Assembly (NCBI RefSeq): GCF_003050965.1
Contig: NZ_QAOU01000003.1
Span: forward strand, 62,001 to 126,000
Direction: 5' to 3'
From: Nitrosospira sp. Nsp2
GTDB taxonomy: Bacteria > Pseudomonadota > Gammaproteobacteria > Burkholderiales > Nitrosomonadaceae
Length of the DNA stretch: 64,000 nucleotides
Part shown: positions 51,604-62,315 of the stretch, piece by piece
How positions within the stretch are numbered: the stretch's first letter is position 1
How the letters are laid out: each line of letters begins with the position of its first letter
Notes under the pieces: generated by a model
Databases searched by the model: none
What the model saw: the letters and a program-made list of their open reading frames with translations, nothing else
What the model was told of the DNA's origin: nothing
Translations under genes and position numbers: made by a program

Positions 51604-54297
51604 ATGGATCGATCGTTTCGAATTGCTTCCCAAGGCATGACCACACCCACCAAAGCTTCTCCCAGCCGCACTTATGAAATTTTTGCGCGCTGGTCTACCA
51701 TTTCCTACCGTCACGGCGCCTGGGTTCTTCTTGCGGCCCTGCTGGTCGCGGTTGCCTGCGGCATATACGTCTCGCGCAACCTCGGGATGAATACCGATAC
51801 CACAGACATGCTATCCGAGCACTTGCCGTTTCGGGTCAACATGAAGCATTACAACGAAACATTTCCGCAGGATATCGACACCATGCTCCTGGTGGTGGAG
51901 GCCCCCACACCCGAGCAAGCTCGCACGACGGCTCAACGTCTCACTGAGCGGCTGAAGACAGACACCACAAATTTTCACGATATCTACGCGCCAACGGCCG
52001 AGGATTTCTTTGTACGAAATGGCTTGCTCTACGAAAGTATTCCGGAGCTGGCGCAAATTACTGATCGCATTGCCGCGGCACAGCCGCTTATTGCCCATAT
52101 CGCTCGCGATCCCACCTTGCCGGCTTTTGCTGACGTGCTTATGCGCGCAGTTGACGAGATGAATAAGGGACGCAGCATGGAACTCCGCCCCGTCATGGGA
52201 GGAGTAAGTGCAACGTTGGATGCGCGCATTGAAGGATCGTCCAGAGCCTTGTCATGGCAATCGCTATTCAATGACGAAGCACAAAAGAACAAATACAAGC
52301 AAATAATCGTCGTTAAGCCAAAACTCGACTTCTCTCAGCTACTTCCAGCCGAGCAATCCACGACCGCCTTGCACGCCGCGGCGCGAGATGTTGGCATAAC
52401 GGAAGGTGGGCCGATCCGATTGCATATTACGGGCGAGGCAGCGTTAGCCGGCGAAGAACTCAAAAGCTCCCTGAGCGGAATGGAAATCGCGGGAATAATT
52501 ACATTCGTGATGGTGGGGATGGTGCTTTACTTTGCCATGCGAACCGGTGGGCTGATCATCAACGTGTTGGTCTGCCTGACGATGGGTTTGCTGCTTACAG
52601 CGGCGTTTGCCACCGCGGCAGTTGGTCACCTGAACGTGATTTCCATCGCCTTCGCGGTGCTCTATATCGGTTTGGGCGCGGACTTCGCCATACATTTTCT
52701 GCTGCGGTATCGTGAGGTCCTTGAAGGCGGTCCACCGCCAGATGAGGCCATACGGGTTTCCGGCGGTGATGCAGGCGCCGCACTAACGGCCTGTACCATT
52801 ACCAACGCGATCGGCTTCTATGCATTTATACCCACCGATTTTAGCGGCGTTGCAGAGTTGGGTATTATCTCTGGCACGGGCATGATAATAAGTCTCCTGG
52901 TTACCTTGACCATCGGGCCGGCGCTGCTGCGGTGCCTGCCGCAACCAAAGTTCAAGGAATCGATGCCCAAGAGTTCTGTCGGAAAGGTGCTTGAACTGTC
53001 CCTGAAATGGCACAGGGTAACCTACGCCGCCACCGTCGCGGCTGCCCTTGCCGCGCTTGTGATCTTGCCTCAGGTGAGGTTTGATTACAACCTGCTAAAT
53101 ATGCAGGACCCCACCGGAGATGCGGTGCAGGCGTTCCGTGAGCTTATCGCCGAAGCTGAGGATTCACCCTGGCACTCGATTGCGCTGGTGAAGGAGCGCA
53201 AGGAAGCCGAAGATTTAGCCCCGCGCCTCGCCAAGCTTCCGGAAGTAAGCAAGGTGATTACAATCCAGGATTTTGTGCCGCCGGAACAAGAGGAAAAACT
53301 CCTGCTTATCGAGGAAATGGCACTTACGATGGGACCAATAGCGATTTCGCCCCGGCCCGAACCGCCCCCTGGCGACATCGCGGCACGGCAGCGTCATGCA
53401 CTAAATGCGTTGGCTGCGGCACTGGATCGGTTTATTAAAGCGCATCCTGATCATTCCGCGACAGAAACCGCACGCAAGCTGAAATCATCGCTTGCCAGCC
53501 TATTTACACGGCTGGACATCGCCAGCAAGGACGAGCAGGGCAAACTGCTTAATTCGGTGGAAGATGACCTGCTCGTAACGTTACCCACCGCCCTGCAGAG
53601 CCTCCGTCTTGCAACTGAAGCTGCCCCGTTCGGAGAGGACGACCTGCCCGTGGAGTTGATCAACCGCTGGCATAGCCCGACCACTGGAGAATACCGGGTA
53701 GCGATCTACCCGGCGGAAGATCTCAACGATAACGACGCGTTACGGCGTTTTGTACGGTCCGTCCAGCAAGTGGCCCCTAACGCCACCGGTGCGCCCATGG
53801 TGAGTCTGGAAGCAGGAGAGGCTGTGGTGAAGGCGTTTGTGCAGGCCTTCCTGCTGGCACTCGTCGGCATTATCATAATATTGCTAATATTGCTGCGCAG
53901 TTTAAAATATACCATCTTAGTGCTGCTGCCGCTTTTGCTATCCAGTTTATTCACCGCATCGTTCACCGTCCTGCTGGGTGTGCCATTCAACTTCGCCAAT
54001 ATCATTGCATTACCATTGTTGCTTGGTCTCGGTATCGATAGTAGCTTGCATATGGTGCACCGCAGTCTGAATAACGAGATGGTGAGCGAGGTTCTGATTC
54101 ACACCAGCACTGCGCGTGCCATTTTCTACAGTGCCTTGACTGCCCTGGTCGACTTCGCCAGCCTGATGTTTTCGTCGCATCAGGGAACCGCCAGCATGGG
54201 GATAATGCTCACCGTAGGGCTGACTTTTACCCTGGTCTGCACGCTTGCGATATTGCCCGTATTGCTGCGGACGCCGGCACAAGGGGTCAGAGCATGA
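51604..54297 (+). CDS. hpnN: Hopanoid transporter HpnN (MMPL/RND family)
   Basis: This is an 897-residue RND-type exporter with about 12 predicted membrane helices in two halves, each with a large periplasmic loop. Recognisable parts are GAWVLLAALLVAVACG (first helix), SIAFAVLYIGLGADFAIHFL with the RND Asp region, and LLGLGIDSSLHMVHRS in the second half. HpnN moves hopanoids to the outer membrane in other bacteria. The start at 51604 is the longest; ATG 51637 (MTTPTKASP) is an alternative. It lies in the hopanoid gene group. Confidence 0.92.
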   Translation: MDRSFRIASQGMTTPTKASPSRTYEIFARWSTISYRHGAWVLLAALLVAVACGIYVSRNLGMNTDTTDMLSEHLPFRVNMKHYNETFPQDIDTMLLVVEAPTPEQARTTAQRLTERLKTDTTNFHDIYAPTAEDFFVRNGLLYESIPELAQITDRIAAAQPLIAHIARDPTLPAFADVLMRAVDEMNKGRSMELRPVMGGVSATLDARIEGSSRALSWQSLFNDEAQKNKYKQIIVVKPKLDFSQLLPAEQSTTALHAAARDVGITEGGPIRLHITGEAALAGEELKSSLSGMEIAGIITFVMVGMVLYFAMRTGGLIINVLVCLTMGLLLTAAFATAAVGHLNVISIAFAVLYIGLGADFAIHFLLRYREVLEGGPPPDEAIRVSGGDAGAALTACTITNAIGFYAFIPTDFSGVAELGIISGTGMIISLLVTLTIGPALLRCLPQPKFKESMPKSSVGKVLELSLKWHRVTYAATVAAALAALVILPQVRFDYNLLNMQDPTGDAVQAFRELIAEAEDSPWHSIALVKERKEAEDLAPRLAKLPEVSKVITIQDFVPPEQEEKLLLIEEMALTMGPIAISPRPEPPPGDIAARQRHALNALAAALDRFIKAHPDHSATETARKLKSSLASLFTRLDIASKDEQGKLLNSVEDDLLVTLPTALQSLRLATEAAPFGEDDLPVELINRWHSPTTGEYRVAIYPAEDLNDNDALRRFVRSVQQVAPNATGAPMVSLEAGEAVVKAFVQAFLLALVGIIIILLILLRSLKYTILVLLPLLLSSLFTASFTVLLGVPFNFANIIALPLLLGLGIDSSLHMVHRSLNNEMVSEVLIHTSTARAIFYSALTALVDFASLMFSSHQGTASMGIMLTVGLTFTLVCTLAILPVLLRTPAQGVRA

Positions 54298-54429
54298 TTA
54301 CTTGCGAAGTTGTGCGCTAGTTTAGCAATTTGTTTATACTTCGCACCTTGTGATGATTTACCACGTCGATAAATTCGTTTTTTCGCAGGATCATTAGATT
54401 ATCAAGGTTTGTACTACCTCTTATCCATC

Positions 54430-55209
54430 ATGACGCGCAACGCGACAATCGGCCTGTTTTTAGCCAGCGCTCTATTATTTACTGGTTGCGCCTCCATGCA
54501 CCCGGCCGACCCTGGCGTTGATCCGGTCGATCCAAACGAAAAAACGAATCGTAAGTTTTATGATTTTACGGATAAGGTCGATCGGGCAGTTCTGGCGCCG
54601 GTTGCAGACGTCTATGTAAAGTACGTTCCCAACCGCATGCAACGCTCGATCGGAAATTTTTATGACAATTTAGCCTACCCCAACGTTATTCTTAACGCTT
54701 TTTTGCAGGGAAAAGTCCGACAGGGATTTGAGGACAGTCTGCGGTTTGTCGTCAATTCCACGATCGGCCTGGGCGGGCTCTTTGATATGGCGGCCCCCAT
54801 GGGACTACCGCAACATGATGAAGACTTTGGCCAGACCTTGGGGGTGTGGGGGGTCAATACCGGATCTTACTTATTCGTGCCATTGATCGGGCCGAGCACA
54901 TATCGTGATGCGCCCGGTATTCCGGTAAGTGTTTTCAGCAATCTTTTGTTTTATGCGGGGTCGGTTGCAGGCTCTGCTGTCGTGGCGCCCGTCACAGTTT
55001 TAAGCATTATTGACAGGCGGGCTAGATTGTCCGGCCCTATGCGAATCCGCGACCAGGCTGCCCTGGACCCTTATTTATTTGTGCGAGAGGGATATTTGCA
55101 ACAACGCAAGCATTTGATCTATGACGGCGATCCGCCGCCCGAAAATTACGATGACCCAGTAGAAGCTGATTCCGTTCAAGGCGAACGGACGGTTAAACCA
55201 CCGTCGTAA
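54430..55209 (+). CDS. MlaA/VacJ-family outer-membrane lipoprotein
   Basis: This 259-residue lipoprotein has the lipobox LFTGC and family motifs DPNEKTNRKFYDFTDKVD, FYDNLAYPNVILNAFLQGK, and HDEDFGQTLGVWGV. MlaA proteins remove phospholipids from the outer leaflet. Here, next to hpnM and hpnN, it may take part in hopanoid trafficking. The ATG at 54430 is used; a TTG at 54409 is in frame but would extend the signal peptide awkwardly. Confidence 0.9.
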   Translation: MTRNATIGLFLASALLFTGCASMHPADPGVDPVDPNEKTNRKFYDFTDKVDRAVLAPVADVYVKYVPNRMQRSIGNFYDNLAYPNVILNAFLQGKVRQGFEDSLRFVVNSTIGLGGLFDMAAPMGLPQHDEDFGQTLGVWGVNTGSYLFVPLIGPSTYRDAPGIPVSVFSNLLFYAGSVAGSAVVAPVTVLSIIDRRARLSGPMRIRDQAALDPYLFVREGYLQQRKHLIYDGDPPPENYDDPVEADSVQGERTVKPPS

Positions 55210-55427
55210 GGCTAGCAATTATTTTAATAAGGGCAATAATCGAACTGGTTAGAGAGCATGATCGCGTTTTTTTGATAGGAAGTTTGTATGGTTAAGGACC
55301 GTAACTTGGGCCACTCATCCGCCCGGTACGCGATCTGCAGAATAAAAACGTAGCTGGCAGCATTTATTCTGATGACCATATGGATAGGTTGCATCCTGAT
55401 TCACCCGCAAGGAACGTAGGTAAAAAA

Positions 55428-57374
55428 ATGAAAAGATTCGAAGGTGCTGCGATGTTGTCTTCGCAAGATCGGTACCCGGATTCAACGGGTACCACAATGC
55501 TGGAAAACGGATTGGCTGCCGCGCGCGATGCTTTGCTTTCGTTACAAAATGAAGACGGGCATTGGTGTTTCCCGCTGGAGGCGGACTGCTCAATACCCGC
55601 CGAGTACGTGTTGATGATGCACTTCATGGATGACGTGGATGCGGACCTTGAGATCAGGCTCGCCCGGTTTATTCGTGAAAAGCAGGATCTTGAGCATGGC
55701 GGCTGGCCATTATACTACGGGGGCGCATTCGACCTGAGTTGTACTATAAAGGCGTATTACGCCCTCAAGATTGTCGGAGACTCGCCAGATGCGCCCCATA
55801 TGCTGCGTGCTCGTGCAGCCATTATCCAACATGGAGGCGCAGCACGGGCGAACGTGTTTACCCGCATATTGCTTGCGATGTATGGTCAGATCCCGTGGCG
55901 CGGCGTTCCATTCGTGCCGGTGGAGATCATTTTGTTGCCTCGGTGGTTTCCATTTCACATCAGCAAGGTTGCGTACTGGTCTCGCGCCGTAATGGTACCG
56001 CTTTCCATCCTGTGCAGCTTGAAAGCGCGCGCGGTCAATCCGCGCCAGGTACATATTCAGGAACTGTTTACGACCCCACCCGAGGAAGAGCGGGACTATT
56101 TCCCGGTGCGCACTCGCCTGAATCGGCTGTTTTTGATCATCGAGCGTACCGCTTCATTATTTGAACCGCTCATCCCAAAGCCGCTGCGTCGTTACGCGCT
56201 ACGCCGCGCGGAAAGCTGGACCATTGAGCGGCTGAACGGAGATTCCGGCCTGGGTGGAATCTTTCCCGCGATAGTCAACGCGGGGGAGGCGCTGGCATTG
56301 CTGGGCTATCCATATGAGCATCCATATCGGGAGCAATGCCGCGGCGCCCTGCGTAAACTGCTGGTGGACGAAGGCGAGCGTGTCTGGTGCCAGCCCTGTG
56401 CATCACCAGTGTGGGATACTGTCCTCGCGTGCCTCGCATTACAAGAAGGTATCAATGCGGATCAGAAGCCGATCCGAAAGGCGCTAGATTGGCTTATACC
56501 TAATCAGATACTTGATGCACCTGCGGACTGGCAGGTAGAGCATCCTGGACTTTTGGGAGGAGGTTGGGCATTTCAATACACCAATCCCCATTACCCCGAT
56601 CTGGACGATACCGCGGCGGTAGCATGGTCTCTGCAGCAAGCGGATCCCGCAGCCTATAACCAAAGCATTGTCCGAGCTGCGGACTGGCTAGCCGGGATGC
56701 AGTCGCGTGATGGTGGTTTTGCCGCATTTGACTCCGACAATACTTATTACTACCTGAATGAAATTCCGTTTGCGGATCATGGTGCCCTGCTCGATCCGCC
56801 GACCAGCGACGTGACGGCAAGATGTACCGGTTTCCTGGCCTTGCATGGAGAGTCCCGGCACAAGGAGGCAGTACAGAGAGGCCTTGCCTATCTGTACGCG
56901 GAACAGGAACCCAACGGCGCATGGTTTGGGCGCTGGGGAAGCAACTATATTTACGGCACTTGGTCGGTGCTCGAAGCTTTCCGGTTGGTTGGTGTTGATA
57001 CGGGTCATCTCGCCATTCGCCGCGCCGCACTTTGGCTTAAGTCGGTGCAACGGGATGATGGAGGCTGGGGCGAAAGCAACGATACATATTTCGAACCGCA
57101 GCAGGCAGGCCAGTTCAAGACGAGCACTTCATTTCAAACCGCGTGGGCGCTCCTGGGTCTGATGGCAGCAGGCGAAGCGAACTGTCAGGAAGTGAACCGG
57201 GGTATCGCATACTTGCTGAACACCCAGGACGCTGACGGACTGTGGCACGACCCGTGGTTTACCGCGCCAGGCTTCCCCCGCGTTTTTTACCTCAGATACT
57301 ACGGGTATGCAAAATACTTCCCCTTGTGGGCTTTGACCAGATACCATGCGCTGACCCGGAAAGCATTTACGTGA
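55428..57374 (+). CDS. shc: Squalene-hopene cyclase
   Basis: This 648-residue enzyme cyclises squalene to hopene/hopanol at the membrane. It contains the catalytic DLDDTA motif near residue 391, several QW repeats (QNEDGHWCFPL, QRDDGGWGES, NTQDADGLWHDPWFT) and the typical C-terminal AKYFPLWALTRY. The ATG at 55428 is favoured because TAGGT precedes it by seven bases; a longer start at 55380 would add 16 residues. Its stop overlaps the GTG start of hpnG (GTGA). Confidence 0.95.
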   Translation: MKRFEGAAMLSSQDRYPDSTGTTMLENGLAAARDALLSLQNEDGHWCFPLEADCSIPAEYVLMMHFMDDVDADLEIRLARFIREKQDLEHGGWPLYYGGAFDLSCTIKAYYALKIVGDSPDAPHMLRARAAIIQHGGAARANVFTRILLAMYGQIPWRGVPFVPVEIILLPRWFPFHISKVAYWSRAVMVPLSILCSLKARAVNPRQVHIQELFTTPPEEERDYFPVRTRLNRLFLIIERTASLFEPLIPKPLRRYALRRAESWTIERLNGDSGLGGIFPAIVNAGEALALLGYPYEHPYREQCRGALRKLLVDEGERVWCQPCASPVWDTVLACLALQEGINADQKPIRKALDWLIPNQILDAPADWQVEHPGLLGGGWAFQYTNPHYPDLDDTAAVAWSLQQADPAAYNQSIVRAADWLAGMQSRDGGFAAFDSDNTYYYLNEIPFADHGALLDPPTSDVTARCTGFLALHGESRHKEAVQRGLAYLYAEQEPNGAWFGRWGSNYIYGTWSVLEAFRLVGVDTGHLAIRRAALWLKSVQRDDGGWGESNDTYFEPQQAGQFKTSTSFQTAWALLGLMAAGEANCQEVNRGIAYLLNTQDADGLWHDPWFTAPGFPRVFYLRYYGYAKYFPLWALTRYHALTRKAFT

Positions 57375-58108
57375 GGGGCGTCGGCATTGTCACGGCAATG
57401 CGAGTCGAAGCTCGCTGCATTACCCGTCGCCGCCTGCCGTTCAATGCACCGATTGGCCTTGGGGAGAATGGAGCGATATGGCTTTCCGGAATGGGCGCAG
57501 ACGCAGCGCGCAAGGCTGCGGAGGGATTGAGGACCTCCGGCGCCACTGCCTTGATGAGTTTTGGATTTGCAGGTGCCCTGGAGCCAGGCTTAAACCCAGG
57601 GGATTTAGTCTTACCGGAATTCATTCACGCTGGTCGTCTGCTGGAGGTTGACTTGAGTTGGCGTGAGAGCCTGCGGCAGCGGTTGCCTGGGCACCTGAGT
57701 ATCACTGGGGGTATATTGGCTGCTAGCCCCAACGTACTGACATCGGGCACGGCAAAACGTGAATTGGCGAGAGCTACCGGGGCCTGCGCGGTGGACATGG
57801 AAAGCGGAGCGGTAGCGGAGGCTGCGGCTTATGCGGGGATCCCATTTCTGGCAATTCGGGCAATCTCCGATCCCGTGGAATTTTCCCCTCCGCCAGTTTT
57901 GCTTGGTGCGGTCCGCCCCGATGGCAGGGCTGATCTGGCGCGGCTGCTGCCATTGTTATTGGGTCGAGCGTTAACTGTTGGCATGCTGCTGCGTCTTGCG
58001 GCGGATTCTCGGGCCGCATGTACCACGTTGTCAAATGTCGCACGATTTGCCGGGATGCAAATGGGGATCGCTTCACAGCGCTCCTCCTCATCTCTTGCAA
58101 GCTTCTAA
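57371..58108 (+). CDS. hpnG: Hopanoid-associated phosphorylase HpnG
   Basis: This 245-residue protein of the nucleoside phosphorylase superfamily releases adenine from adenosylhopane, giving ribosylhopane. It begins with GTG at 57371, overlapping the cyclase stop by four bases. Motifs: MSFGFAGALEPGLNPGDLVLP and ACAVDMESGAVAEAAAYAG (the ME/D signature). The open frame upstream to 57242 lies inside shc and is not used. Order shc-hpnG is common in hopanoid producers. Confidence 0.92.
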   Translation: MRGVGIVTAMRVEARCITRRRLPFNAPIGLGENGAIWLSGMGADAARKAAEGLRTSGATALMSFGFAGALEPGLNPGDLVLPEFIHAGRLLEVDLSWRESLRQRLPGHLSITGGILAASPNVLTSGTAKRELARATGACAVDMESGAVAEAAAYAGIPFLAIRAISDPVEFSPPPVLLGAVRPDGRADLARLLPLLLGRALTVGMLLRLAADSRAACTTLSNVARFAGMQMGIASQRSSSSLASF

Positions 58109-58365
58109 ACGAGGGGCGCCGGCGTCGCACTTGGCCCGCTCAAGCACTCATCAGTCATTTTAACCATTGGGGTAAACAGGAGATTGGCGGCTTGCCACCA
58201 TGGCCGCCAGTTATTGCTTCGTTTCATGTTTAGGTGCAGTCTCGGCTACAGCTTCCGCTCGACGTCTTTAGCCTCAGCATGAAATAAAATATAACATTAC
58301 TTGAGCGTTGAGCATGTTAAAGGTTAAAATGTCGCCCTTTCGCATCAGGTGTAATGGAGAGTAGC

Positions 58366-58635
58366 ATGGCAGTCACAACCGATCAAAAAGCACAGGTAGT
58401 ACGCGACTACCAACGAGCCGCTGGAGATACGGGTTCTCCCGAAGTGCAAGTGGCGTTGTTGACCGTACGGATTAACGACCTGGCCACTCATTTCAAGGCC
58501 CACGTCAAGGATCACCATTCCCGCCGCGGGCTTTTGCGCATGGTGAGCCGTCGCCGCAAGCTGCTGGATTATCTGAAAAGCAGCAGCGCCGATAGTTATC
58601 GCACGTTAATAGAGCGTCTTGGCTTGCGCAAATAG
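58366..58635 (+). CDS. rpsO: 30S ribosomal protein S15
   Basis: This 89-residue S15 is complete: [59 protein letters not shown]. The start at 58366 (MAVTTDQ) has GGAG close upstream; an ATG 12 bases earlier is possible. It binds 16S rRNA and nucleates assembly of the central domain. It precedes pnp by 110 bases, the classic order. Confidence 0.97.
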   Translation: MAVTTDQKAQVVRDYQRAAGDTGSPEVQVALLTVRINDLATHFKAHVKDHHSRRGLLRMVSRRRKLLDYLKSSSADSYRTLIERLGLRK

Positions 58636-58745
58636 CATATAGAGCCCTGATTGAGATAGTGGGACGTGAATGAGCATGTCAGGTTTCACTTGTACCGGCT
58701 GACCCGAAGCGGAACTGAAATGTTTTTATCGAAAAGGGTAGTTAA

Positions 58746-60851
58746 TTGAAAATCAAGAAAAGTATAACGTATGGGTCTCATCAACTAACGCTCGAAACCG
58801 GAGAAATAGCAAGGCAAGCACACGGAGCAGTAATCGTATCCATGGACGATACTGTGGTTCTGGTTACCGTGGTGGGTGCAAAACATGCCAAGCACGGGCA
58901 AGACTTCTTCCCTCTAACTGTGGATTATCAGGAGCGCACCTACGCGGCCGGTAGAATACCGGGGAGTTTTTTCAAGCGCGAGGGCCGACCGTCCGAAAAG
59001 GAAATCCTCACTTCCCGTCTGATTGATCGTCCTATCCGGCCGCTGTTTCCGGATCATTTTTACAACGAAGTACAAATTGTGGCTACGGTCCTGTCATCCG
59101 ATAACGAGGTGGATGCGGACGTACCTGCCATGCTAGGCGCCTCTGCGGCGCTCGTGCTATCCGGCATTCCCTTTAATGGTCCGATTGGCGCGGCCCGTGT
59201 TGGCTACATCGATGGTGAATATGTCCTGAACCCCACCACGACCGTATTGAAACAGACCCAATTGAATTTGGTAGTAGCAGGTACGCAGCAAGCAGTTCTA
59301 ATGGTGGAATCCGAAGCCAACGAGCTAAGCGAAGACATCATGCTGGGCGCCATTCTTTATGGGCATCAGCAAATGCAGGTCGCGATTGATGCCATTAATG
59401 AGTTGGCTGATGAAGCCGGCGTCACCGCATGGGACTGGGTACCACCGTCGCGAGAAGCCACGCTGGCTGAAAAAATTGCAAGTCTGGCGGAAGCCGATCT
59501 ACGGGCGGCATTCCAAATAAAGGAGAAACAGCTTCGATCGGAAACCATAGACAATATATGGACGAGAGTTTTCTCTGAGGTGGGCGTCGGTACAGAGGAT
59601 GGGCCAGATGCGCAAGCGGTCAAGGAGGATTGTTTCGCTCTGGAATCCAAAATCGTGCGTTCTCAGATTCTCGATGGCGAACCACGTATAGACGGCCGCG
59701 ACACGCGTACCGTACGTCCCATTACCATTCGCCACGGGCTATTACCGCGAACCCATGGCTCTACCCTCTTTACCCGTGGTGAAACCCAGGCACTCGTGGT
59801 GGCGACATTAGGTACTGGCCGCGACGAACAAAAAATCGACGCCCTGCAAGGCGACTATTCCGAGCGCTTCATGCTTCACTACAACATGCCGCCGTATGCT
59901 ACGGGTGAGACAGGTCGTGTGGGCACGCCTAAGCGCCGGGAAATCGGCCATGGCCGACTTGCCAAGCGGGCTCTGGTTGCGGTATTGCCGTCTCCTGAAG
60001 AGTTTGGTTATTCGTTGCGGGTCGTGTCCGAGATTACCGAATCCAACGGTTCGAGTTCCATGGCCTCGGTCTGTGGCGGTTGCCTTGCATTGATGGACGC
60101 GGGTGTGCCATTAAAGGCGCATGTGGCGGGCATTGCCATGGGCCTGATCAAGGAAGGCAACAGATTTGCCGTTCTGACGGATATTCTCGGTGACGAAGAT
60201 CACCTTGGCGATATGGATTTCAAGGTGGCCGGCACCGAAAAAGGTATTACAGCTCTACAAATGGATATCAAGATCCAGGGAATTACCAAGGATATCTTGC
60301 ACGCTGCACTTATCCAGGCGCAGGAAGGGCGCATGCATATTCTTCGCATCATGAAAGAGGCCATGCCCGCAAAGCGCGAGGAAATTTCGGAACACGCGCC
60401 GCGTATCATTAAAATAAAGATCAATCCCGAGAAAATAAGGGATGTGATAGGAAAAGGCGGGGCGGTAATTCGGGCGCTGACTGAAGAGACCGGTACCACT
60501 ATCGATATCACCGACGATGGCACCGTTATGATAGCCTGCATCAACGCCGAAGGTGGCGAGCTGGCGAGAAAGCGGATCGAAGATATCACCGCTGAGGTAG
60601 AGGTCGGGAAAATATACCAAGGGATCGTATTAAAGCTTCTCGATTTTGGCGCCATTGTCAGCGTGCTACCCGGCAAGGACGGATTGTTGCACATCTCCCA
60701 GATTGCCAATGAGCGAGTCAACAACGTTGCTGACCATCTCAAGGAAGGTCAGACGGTGCGCGTAAAAGTCCTGGAAGCTGACGATAAGGGTCGCTTACGT
60801 TTGAGTATGAAGGCAGTTTCGGCGGAGACGACAGACAGCACAGAGACTTAG
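58746..60851 (+). CDS. pnp: Polynucleotide phosphorylase
   Basis: This is a 701-residue 3'-5' exoribonuclease of the degradosome. Two RNase PH domains are present (first at [20 protein letters not shown]; second containing [20 protein letters not shown] and [20 protein letters not shown]). A KH domain ([20 protein letters not shown]) and an S1 domain ([20 protein letters not shown]) follow. The start is a TTG at 58746 with AAGGG upstream, an uncommon initiation codon that may damp translation. It follows rpsO and may share transcripts with it. Confidence 0.96.
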   Translation: MKIKKSITYGSHQLTLETGEIARQAHGAVIVSMDDTVVLVTVVGAKHAKHGQDFFPLTVDYQERTYAAGRIPGSFFKREGRPSEKEILTSRLIDRPIRPLFPDHFYNEVQIVATVLSSDNEVDADVPAMLGASAALVLSGIPFNGPIGAARVGYIDGEYVLNPTTTVLKQTQLNLVVAGTQQAVLMVESEANELSEDIMLGAILYGHQQMQVAIDAINELADEAGVTAWDWVPPSREATLAEKIASLAEADLRAAFQIKEKQLRSETIDNIWTRVFSEVGVGTEDGPDAQAVKEDCFALESKIVRSQILDGEPRIDGRDTRTVRPITIRHGLLPRTHGSTLFTRGETQALVVATLGTGRDEQKIDALQGDYSERFMLHYNMPPYATGETGRVGTPKRREIGHGRLAKRALVAVLPSPEEFGYSLRVVSEITESNGSSSMASVCGGCLALMDAGVPLKAHVAGIAMGLIKEGNRFAVLTDILGDEDHLGDMDFKVAGTEKGITALQMDIKIQGITKDILHAALIQAQEGRMHILRIMKEAMPAKREEISEHAPRIIKIKINPEKIRDVIGKGGAVIRALTEETGTTIDITDDGTVMIACINAEGGELARKRIEDITAEVEVGKIYQGIVLKLLDFGAIVSVLPGKDGLLHISQIANERVNNVADHLKEGQTVRVKVLEADDKGRLRLSMKAVSAETTDSTET

Positions 60852-60918
60852 CCGCAGATGATACGAACTCGAACAGAGGGCCTTGCAGCCAAGTAAATCC
60901 CTAAGACTTTGTCAGCCA

Positions 60919-60950
60919 AAAAAGCAAAAGCCCCAATGAAAGGCCGGGGC
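60919..60950 (-). terminator. Likely terminator of dksA (and convergent boundary with pnp)
   Basis: On the minus strand GCCCC...GGGGC forms a stem followed by TTTTGCTTTTTT. A second perfect nine-pair hairpin (AGGTGATCC/GGATCACCT, 60961-60982) lies between it and the dksA stop, and has its A/T tract on the wrong side to act alone for pnp. Terminator role is inferred from position and T tract. Confidence 0.6.
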
Positions 60951-60998
60951 ATATAAATGAAGGTGATCCGTCAGGATCACCTAAAAAAAGACAGTAGG

Positions 60999-61421
60999 TT
61001 ATTTAGCGACCTGCTTTTCTCTTATCTCGTCGAGTGTCTTGCAATCTATGCAAAGGGTAGCTGTGGGACGGGCCTCCAGGCGTTTCAGGCCGATTTCGAT
61101 GCCGCAACTTTCGCAATAGCCATAATCGCCAGTATCGATTTTTGCAATAGTCTCATCAATCTTCTTGATCAGCTTGCGCTCGCGGTCGCGGTTGCGTAAT
61201 TCCAACGCCATATCCGACTCCTGGCTGGCGCGATCATTAGGATCCGCAAAAATGGTGGCCTCATCTTGCATGGTGTGCACCGTGCGATCTATGTCCTGGC
61301 CCAACTCGACTTTAATCCCTTCCAGTATATTGCGAAAATGCATGAGCTGCTTTGGGCTCATGTAATTTTCCCCTTTCTTCGGCTTATACGGGGCGGTTTG
61401 CTTATACAGTTCTTGCGGCAT
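60999..61421 (-). CDS. dksA: RNA polymerase-binding transcription factor DksA
   Basis: This 140-residue DksA has the coiled-coil region ([20 protein letters not shown] and following heptads) with Asp residues near its tip ([13 protein letters not shown]). The C-terminal zinc finger has four Cys (CESCG ... CIDC). It acts with ppGpp at RNA polymerase's secondary channel to adjust rRNA and amino-acid promoters. The gene is convergent with pnp and monocistronic. Confidence 0.95.
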   Translation of the reverse strand: MPQELYKQTAPYKPKKGENYMSPKQLMHFRNILEGIKVELGQDIDRTVHTMQDEATIFADPNDRASQESDMALELRNRDRERKLIKKIDETIAKIDTGDYGYCESCGIEIGLKRLEARPTATLCIDCKTLDEIREKQVAK

Positions 61422-61887
61422 GTTTAGTATTCCTCTTCCAATTCCGTTACAGATGACGCTAAAAAAAACTGATTATACAGTAACTGATCTGTGGTTCTTT
61501 TTGACCCATTGATAAAAAGTGTGGGACATCATCATCCTTCTGCATTCAAAGGCCCTAAATAAAAATGCCGGCTTAACTCGGATGTTAGCTAACTCCATAA
61601 AGGCTGGGTTGATGTTGTGCTCATATATAAGAATTTCCAGAACTTCTGTCAACTCATTTGCATGCCATCCGGACAAGGCAGCACGAATTCTTGCAGAATT
61701 CTTACCGCTTGAATACCCCCTCAATAAAAATAAATGCCCGTCTTTATTAAATGATTTGAGTGCACCGATTTAGGCAATGTTGTTCCAGTTAACGAATGCC
61801 GTGGTCCGCTTTTCGACGTGCCATGAATCGTCCCGCCGTCACCAAATTGTGACATAATATTTTTTCCACAGTTGAGGAGAACGTACC
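61422..61887. other. AT-rich intergenic region between dksA and the RiPP-like operon
   Basis: About 465 bases. Two overlapping small frames are open on opposite strands (61473-61724 minus, TTG start; 61519-61773 plus). Neither has recognisable motifs or a good ribosome binding site, so no gene is called. The minus frame has the more natural codon pattern. The dksA promoter and that of the EF-hand gene probably lie within this region. Confidence 0.45.
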
Positions 61888-62304
61888 GTGCGCCACCATA
61901 AATCTATGATCTCAATCGCGGTTGGGTCCGTCTTTGCCACCAGCCTGGGTGCGGCTTTCGTCGTCAATGCGGCTGATGATGCGGCAACCGCCAATAATCC
62001 GTTTGCCCTGCAGTCCTTAGACAAGGGCTATATGATAGCCTATGCTGATCGGGCCGATCCCGGCAAATACGGCATGGGCGCAAAAGGGGGCATGGGCGCA
62101 AAAGCGGGAGAGGGAAAATGCGGCATGTCGCTGGCGGACACAAACAAGGACGGAAAGGTCACTAAAGAGGAATTTCTGAAGCATCACGAGATCATCTTCG
62201 ACCAGATTGATGCCAATCACGATGGTTCTGTCGACAAAACCGAAGCCGATAATTTCGGGGGGGGAAAGTCGAACCCCGGTTCACCCGCTCCGATGAAGAA
62301 GTAA
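61888..62304 (+). CDS. EF-hand RiPP-like (bufferin/HvfA-type) precursor, secreted
   Basis: This 138-residue protein has a signal peptide (cleavage likely after VVNA, residue 28). It then has a Gly/Lys/Met-rich segment (YGMGAKGGMGAKAG) leading to a single EGKCG motif (Cys78), the site type modified by MNIO enzymes in bufferins. Two canonical EF-hand loops follow: D84-E95 and D108-E119, both with full calcium-ligand patterns. The start is GTG at 61888, with GAGGAG about seven bases upstream. It is followed by DUF692 and DUF2063 genes, the maturation pair of such peptides. Combining the modified-Cys motif with EF-hands suggests binding of two kinds of metal, possibly copper plus calcium. Confidence 0.8.
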   Translation: MRHHKSMISIAVGSVFATSLGAAFVVNAADDAATANNPFALQSLDKGYMIAYADRADPGKYGMGAKGGMGAKAGEGKCGMSLADTNKDGKVTKEEFLKHHEIIFDQIDANHDGSVDKTEADNFGGGKSNPGSPAPMKK

Positions 62305-62315
62305 CTCGTGGCGCA

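Noticed and set aside
58185-58209. TGGCGGC/GCCGCCA hairpin between hpnG and rpsO as terminator
   Set aside because: No T tract follows, and the loop is long; it may be chance or an RNA processing site.
60961-60982. Perfect nine-pair hairpin as pnp terminator
   Set aside because: It is followed by A, not T, on the plus strand, so it does not fit an intrinsic terminator for pnp.
61473-61773. Two overlapping small open frames on opposite strands (83 and 84 codons)
   Set aside because: No known motif, weak starts and mutual overlap; the minus-strand one could be real but I cannot support it.
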